A DNA stretch of 64,000 bases from Candidatus Hydrogenedens sp. Its GTDB lineage: Bacteria; Hydrogenedentota; Hydrogenedentia; Hydrogenedentales; Hydrogenedentaceae. The position numbers and the translations under genes are program-made. Location: positions 1-64,000 of the forward strand of contig DAOSBX010000009.1 of NCBI GenBank assembly GCA_035361075.1. Direction: 5' to 3'. A model generated the notes under the pieces. That model saw nothing but the letters and a program-made list of their open reading frames with translations. It had not been told where the DNA came from and made no database searches. This document shows, piece after piece, positions 61,849-64,000 of the stretch (within the stretch, counting starts at the first letter, position 1; every line of letters starts with the position of its first letter).

Positions 61849-62877
61849 TTAGTGTTTCAACTTAATTGTTTTTCCAGTAATTGCGGATTTCTCTGCTGAT
61901 AGGATAATTTCCAATGCCTTTTTCCCTTCTTCTGCGGTGCAATACGGAGGTTCTAAACCTAAAATAGCACGGACAAATGCACCACCTATGTCAATACCCC
62001 AACTGACATTGCTATATGGCTCTGGAAGTGGAAATACAATATCACATAATGGCTTTACTAAGTTTGCTACGACGGGCTTTTCGGGGTTTAAACCTACCTG
62101 AAGACTACCACGTTCGCAATGAAGTATGATGTAATCAGCAGACATTCCTTTTACTGTCCATGACGCTGATAATGTGCCTAACGTTCCGTCTGTAAATTTT
62201 AGTGCAGACACAAAATTATCCTCCACAGTTGCGTTTGGCTTTTCTAATCGGGCGAAGAATGCACAAATTTCTGCTACTTCTTTTCCTGTTAGATACCGAA
62301 TAAGGTCTGCCTTGTGAACACCTAAGTCTGCCATAGCCCCAAAGCGAGCCTCTTTTTTATTAAAGAACCATTTTCCAGTAGGGCTCCATTCTTCTGGCCC
62401 AGCATGTCCAAACATTGCGGTAACGTGGAGAATTTTCCCTAATATTCCACTTTCTACTACTTCTTTCGCTTTGCGATGTTCTGGGAAACGTCGTTGACTT
62501 TGATTCACCATCAGTAACACACCTGCTTTCTTTGCGGTGTCTATCATTTTTTGTGCTTCCTCTACGCTGGTTGCCATAGGCTTCTCTACCAAAACATGAC
62601 ACCCTGCTTTTATGGCACAGATAGTGGCAGGTCCGTGATAAATATTGGGTGTGCATACTGAAACTGCATCAATGCCTCCATCCTTAAACATTTTTTGATA
62701 ATCGGTATAAATGCGTGCTTGAGGTGCGAATTGTTCTGCCAATGCTTTTGCTTTCTTTTCATCTACATCACAAAATGCAACCAGTTCTGCTTGCGGACAA
62801 GCATGGTAATCAGGCACATGAACTCGTTCAGCTATCGCACCACAACCGATGACTCCAACTCGTACCTTCTTGCTCAT
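61849..62877 (-). CDS. Gfo/Idh/MocA family oxidoreductase, cytoplasmic
   Basis: 342 residues. GVIGCGAIAERVHVPDY binds the nucleotide; the catalytic lysine is in HVLVEKPMATS, and AMADLGVHKADLIRYLTG carries the substrate-site residues. Unlike the tandem pair at 12064-14574 it has no signal peptide and belongs to another branch of the family. It should use NAD(P) to oxidise or reduce a sugar or cyclitol. First gene of a minus-strand run with aroB and the TPR gene. AGGAGA lies seven bases upstream of the ATG. Confidence 0.92.
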   Translation of the reverse strand: MSKKVRVGVIGCGAIAERVHVPDYHACPQAELVAFCDVDEKKAKALAEQFAPQARIYTDYQKMFKDGGIDAVSVCTPNIYHGPATICAIKAGCHVLVEKPMATSVEEAQKMIDTAKKAGVLLMVNQSQRRFPEHRKAKEVVESGILGKILHVTAMFGHAGPEEWSPTGKWFFNKKEARFGAMADLGVHKADLIRYLTGKEVAEICAFFARLEKPNATVEDNFVSALKFTDGTLGTLSASWTVKGMSADYIILHCERGSLQVGLNPEKPVVANLVKPLCDIVFPLPEPYSNVSWGIDIGGAFVRAILGLEPPYCTAEEGKKALEIILSAEKSAITGKTIKLKH

Positions 62878-62940
62878 GTAGCTATCTCCTTCTAAACATT
62901 ATTTTGTCATTTATCAATTTAATTGGCTATTTTTTGTAAA

Positions 62941-62969
62941 TTGACATTATTATCCCAAAAACGTATTCT
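62941..62969 (+). promoter_or_regulatory. sigma70-type promoter of the propeller gene
   Basis: TTGACA (62941-62946), a 17-base spacer and TATTCT (62964-62969). The leader to the ATG at 63040 would be about 64 bases. The spacer is the divergent region of the oxidoreductase gene. Confidence 0.6.
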
Positions 62970-63039
62970 ATTTACATAATTTAACTTGTTTAAATAAACC
63001 TATTAAATGATAAACCAAGGAAATAGAAAGGATATAAGA

Positions 63040-64000
63040 ATGATTAGCAAACGAATTGTTTTTACAATTTCATTACTCTGCTTATGTTTTATTTTGGAGT
63101 TTCGGATTACCAGTAATAACCAGATTAAGAATTGTTCAGCCTTATGGCAAAAGAATTATAAAAATATTTTGAGTGGCTTTGGTAATATGTACAATTTTCA
63201 TGTACTTCATGAACCTGATGCAGAATATCCATTCAAAGCATGGTTTTTTGGTTGGGCAGTTGAGGACTGCAATAGAAACATTCCTGACTTTAAGGGTTGT
63301 GATGCTATTTTTATGGCACGGTCAAAGAAATTGGAAGGACCATGGGAGGTATATTCGGGTGATAATACATGGGATATTACCTGCAATCCGAAGTTGTGGA
63401 AGCCGTTATTTAGTACTTCGGGAACCTATTTTGATGAATGGCATAATGGTGACCCATCTGTTATTAAAGTAGGGAATAAATACTACATGGCATATAGTGC
63501 TACTGGGCATGATAAAGACAGAATTCCTGCGGATACACCTAACGATACGGATGGCGATTTCTATTGTGTTATGGGTGCCGTGTCTGATGATGGGGTACAC
63601 TGGAAACGTTCGGAAAAGCCTATTTTGGAATATGTTGGCGAGTTAGGTTCCAAAGATAAGGCAGGAGATGTTACTTTATGGGGTACTTACCATCGTCCCT
63701 CAATTATGTATGAAGACGGCAAGTTTAAAATTTGGTTTGATTACTGGACACCACGTGGAACTGCAATGGGCTATGCTGAGAATCATGGAGATTTCATGAA
63801 GTCTGAAGATTGGAAATTGATTCGTATTGGCGAAAATCCTTGCCTTTGGGAATTTCCAAACCCTGATGTTGTCAAGGTTAAAAACATTTATTATGCCTAT
63901 GCAGACCCTGGTGGATATGAACATCATGGCTGGAAAGGAAGAAAAATTACTGAAGCCATATCAAAAGATGGTGTCCATTGGCAGATTACAGGTTATATTG
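63040..64000 (+). CDS. secreted beta-propeller glycosidase-like protein (partial)
   Basis: The frame opens at ATG 63040 (AAAGGA seven bases upstream) and runs to the end of the window, 320 codons without a stop. A signal peptide is present (RIVFTISLLCLCFILEF). The rest has the repeating blade pattern of five-bladed beta-propellers of the GH43/GH32/GH130 type: KGCDAIFMARSKKLEGPWEV, then HNGDPSVIKVGNKYYMAYSA, YHRPSIMYEDGKFKIWFDY and NPDVVKVKNIYYAYADP. Asp in NGDPS and in NPDVV are candidate active-site acids. It probably acts on polysaccharide outside the cytoplasm. The C-terminal end is outside the window. Confidence 0.85.
   Translation, partial: MISKRIVFTISLLCLCFILEFRITSNNQIKNCSALWQKNYKNILSGFGNMYNFHVLHEPDAEYPFKAWFFGWAVEDCNRNIPDFKGCDAIFMARSKKLEGPWEVYSGDNTWDITCNPKLWKPLFSTSGTYFDEWHNGDPSVIKVGNKYYMAYSATGHDKDRIPADTPNDTDGDFYCVMGAVSDDGVHWKRSEKPILEYVGELGSKDKAGDVTLWGTYHRPSIMYEDGKFKIWFDYWTPRGTAMGYAENHGDFMKSEDWKLIRIGENPCLWEFPNPDVVKVKNIYYAYADPGGYEHHGWKGRKITEAISKDGVHWQITGYI

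Noticed and set aside
1..64000. CRISPR arrays, tRNA, rRNA, insertion sequences, prophage
   Set aside because: No regularly spaced repeats, cloverleaf-type sequences, transposase or integrase motifs or phage genes were seen on either strand.

Overview
The window reads as ordinary low-GC bacterial chromosome from a Gram-negative-type cell with lipoproteins, Tat-type signal peptides and heptose/uronate sugar genes. No phage, insertion sequence, rRNA, tRNA or CRISPR array is visible. Tat-signal Gfo/Idh/MocA oxidoreductases, a Tat-signal metallophosphatase, a sulfatase-like membrane protein, very large repeat lipoproteins and a C-terminal 'KYRINNGNYPASL'-type motif common in PVC-like bacteria together suggest an uncultured lineage near the Planctomycetota/Verrucomicrobiota or Hydrogenedentota. 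That placement is inference only; no marker gene for taxonomy is present.

Layout. 1-631: gene-free, with small hairpin repeats. 632-1456: a sugar isomerase-like TIM barrel. 1459-1810: two tiny related ORFs on the minus strand. 1909-11878: one long minus-strand block, consisting of a sugar group (SIS isomerase, inositol-phosphatase-like enzyme, YhcH, UDP-xylose synthase) followed by the AddB/AddA recombination nuclease and a zinc-ribbon protein. 12064-14574: tandem duplicate of a secreted oxidoreductase, closed by a strong terminator. 14618-19049: DUF72, then a CsoR-like regulator, a four-domain persulfide-handling flavoprotein and a DUF1638 protein, with a recognisable autoregulated promoter.

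19375-28530 is the most unusual region: two tandem sigma70-like promoters, a 63-residue protein of unknown family, a leucine-rich-repeat lipoprotein, and two lipoproteins of about 1270 and 1400 residues that combine BACON-like beta-sandwich repeats, a von Willebrand A domain and a shared C-terminal region. It looks like a surface-exposed assembly or adhesion locus. Small membrane proteins and a flippase/alkaline-phosphatase-superfamily fusion follow.

32316-35537 carries menF-menD (menaquinone branch from chorismate). 35556-45897 holds a helicase-associated protein without motor, an esterase lipoprotein, an unknown membrane-anchored protein, a sodium:solute symporter, a metallophosphatase, an RmlD-like reductase and a DegT-type aminotransferase. 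45929-46140 is a decayed MNT nucleotidyltransferase, the relic of a HEPN/MNT toxin-antitoxin module. Then come dCMP deaminase, a BarA-like hybrid kinase, a secreted glycosidase-like protein and a CYTH enzyme.

52943-58441 is a full pyruvate dehydrogenase operon (aceE-aceF-lpd). Divergent from it, under a promoter overlapped by a perfect 22-bp palindrome, lies a DUF134 regulator, a small Cys-containing protein and a NifX-like protein. The window ends with a TPR protein, aroB, a further Gfo/Idh/MocA oxidoreductase and the start of a secreted beta-propeller glycosidase-like gene that runs off the end.

Central metabolism here (pyruvate dehydrogenase, menaquinone, shikimate pathway) implies a cell with a respiratory chain and its own aromatic synthesis; the many sugar-acting and exported enzymes imply use of complex carbohydrates.
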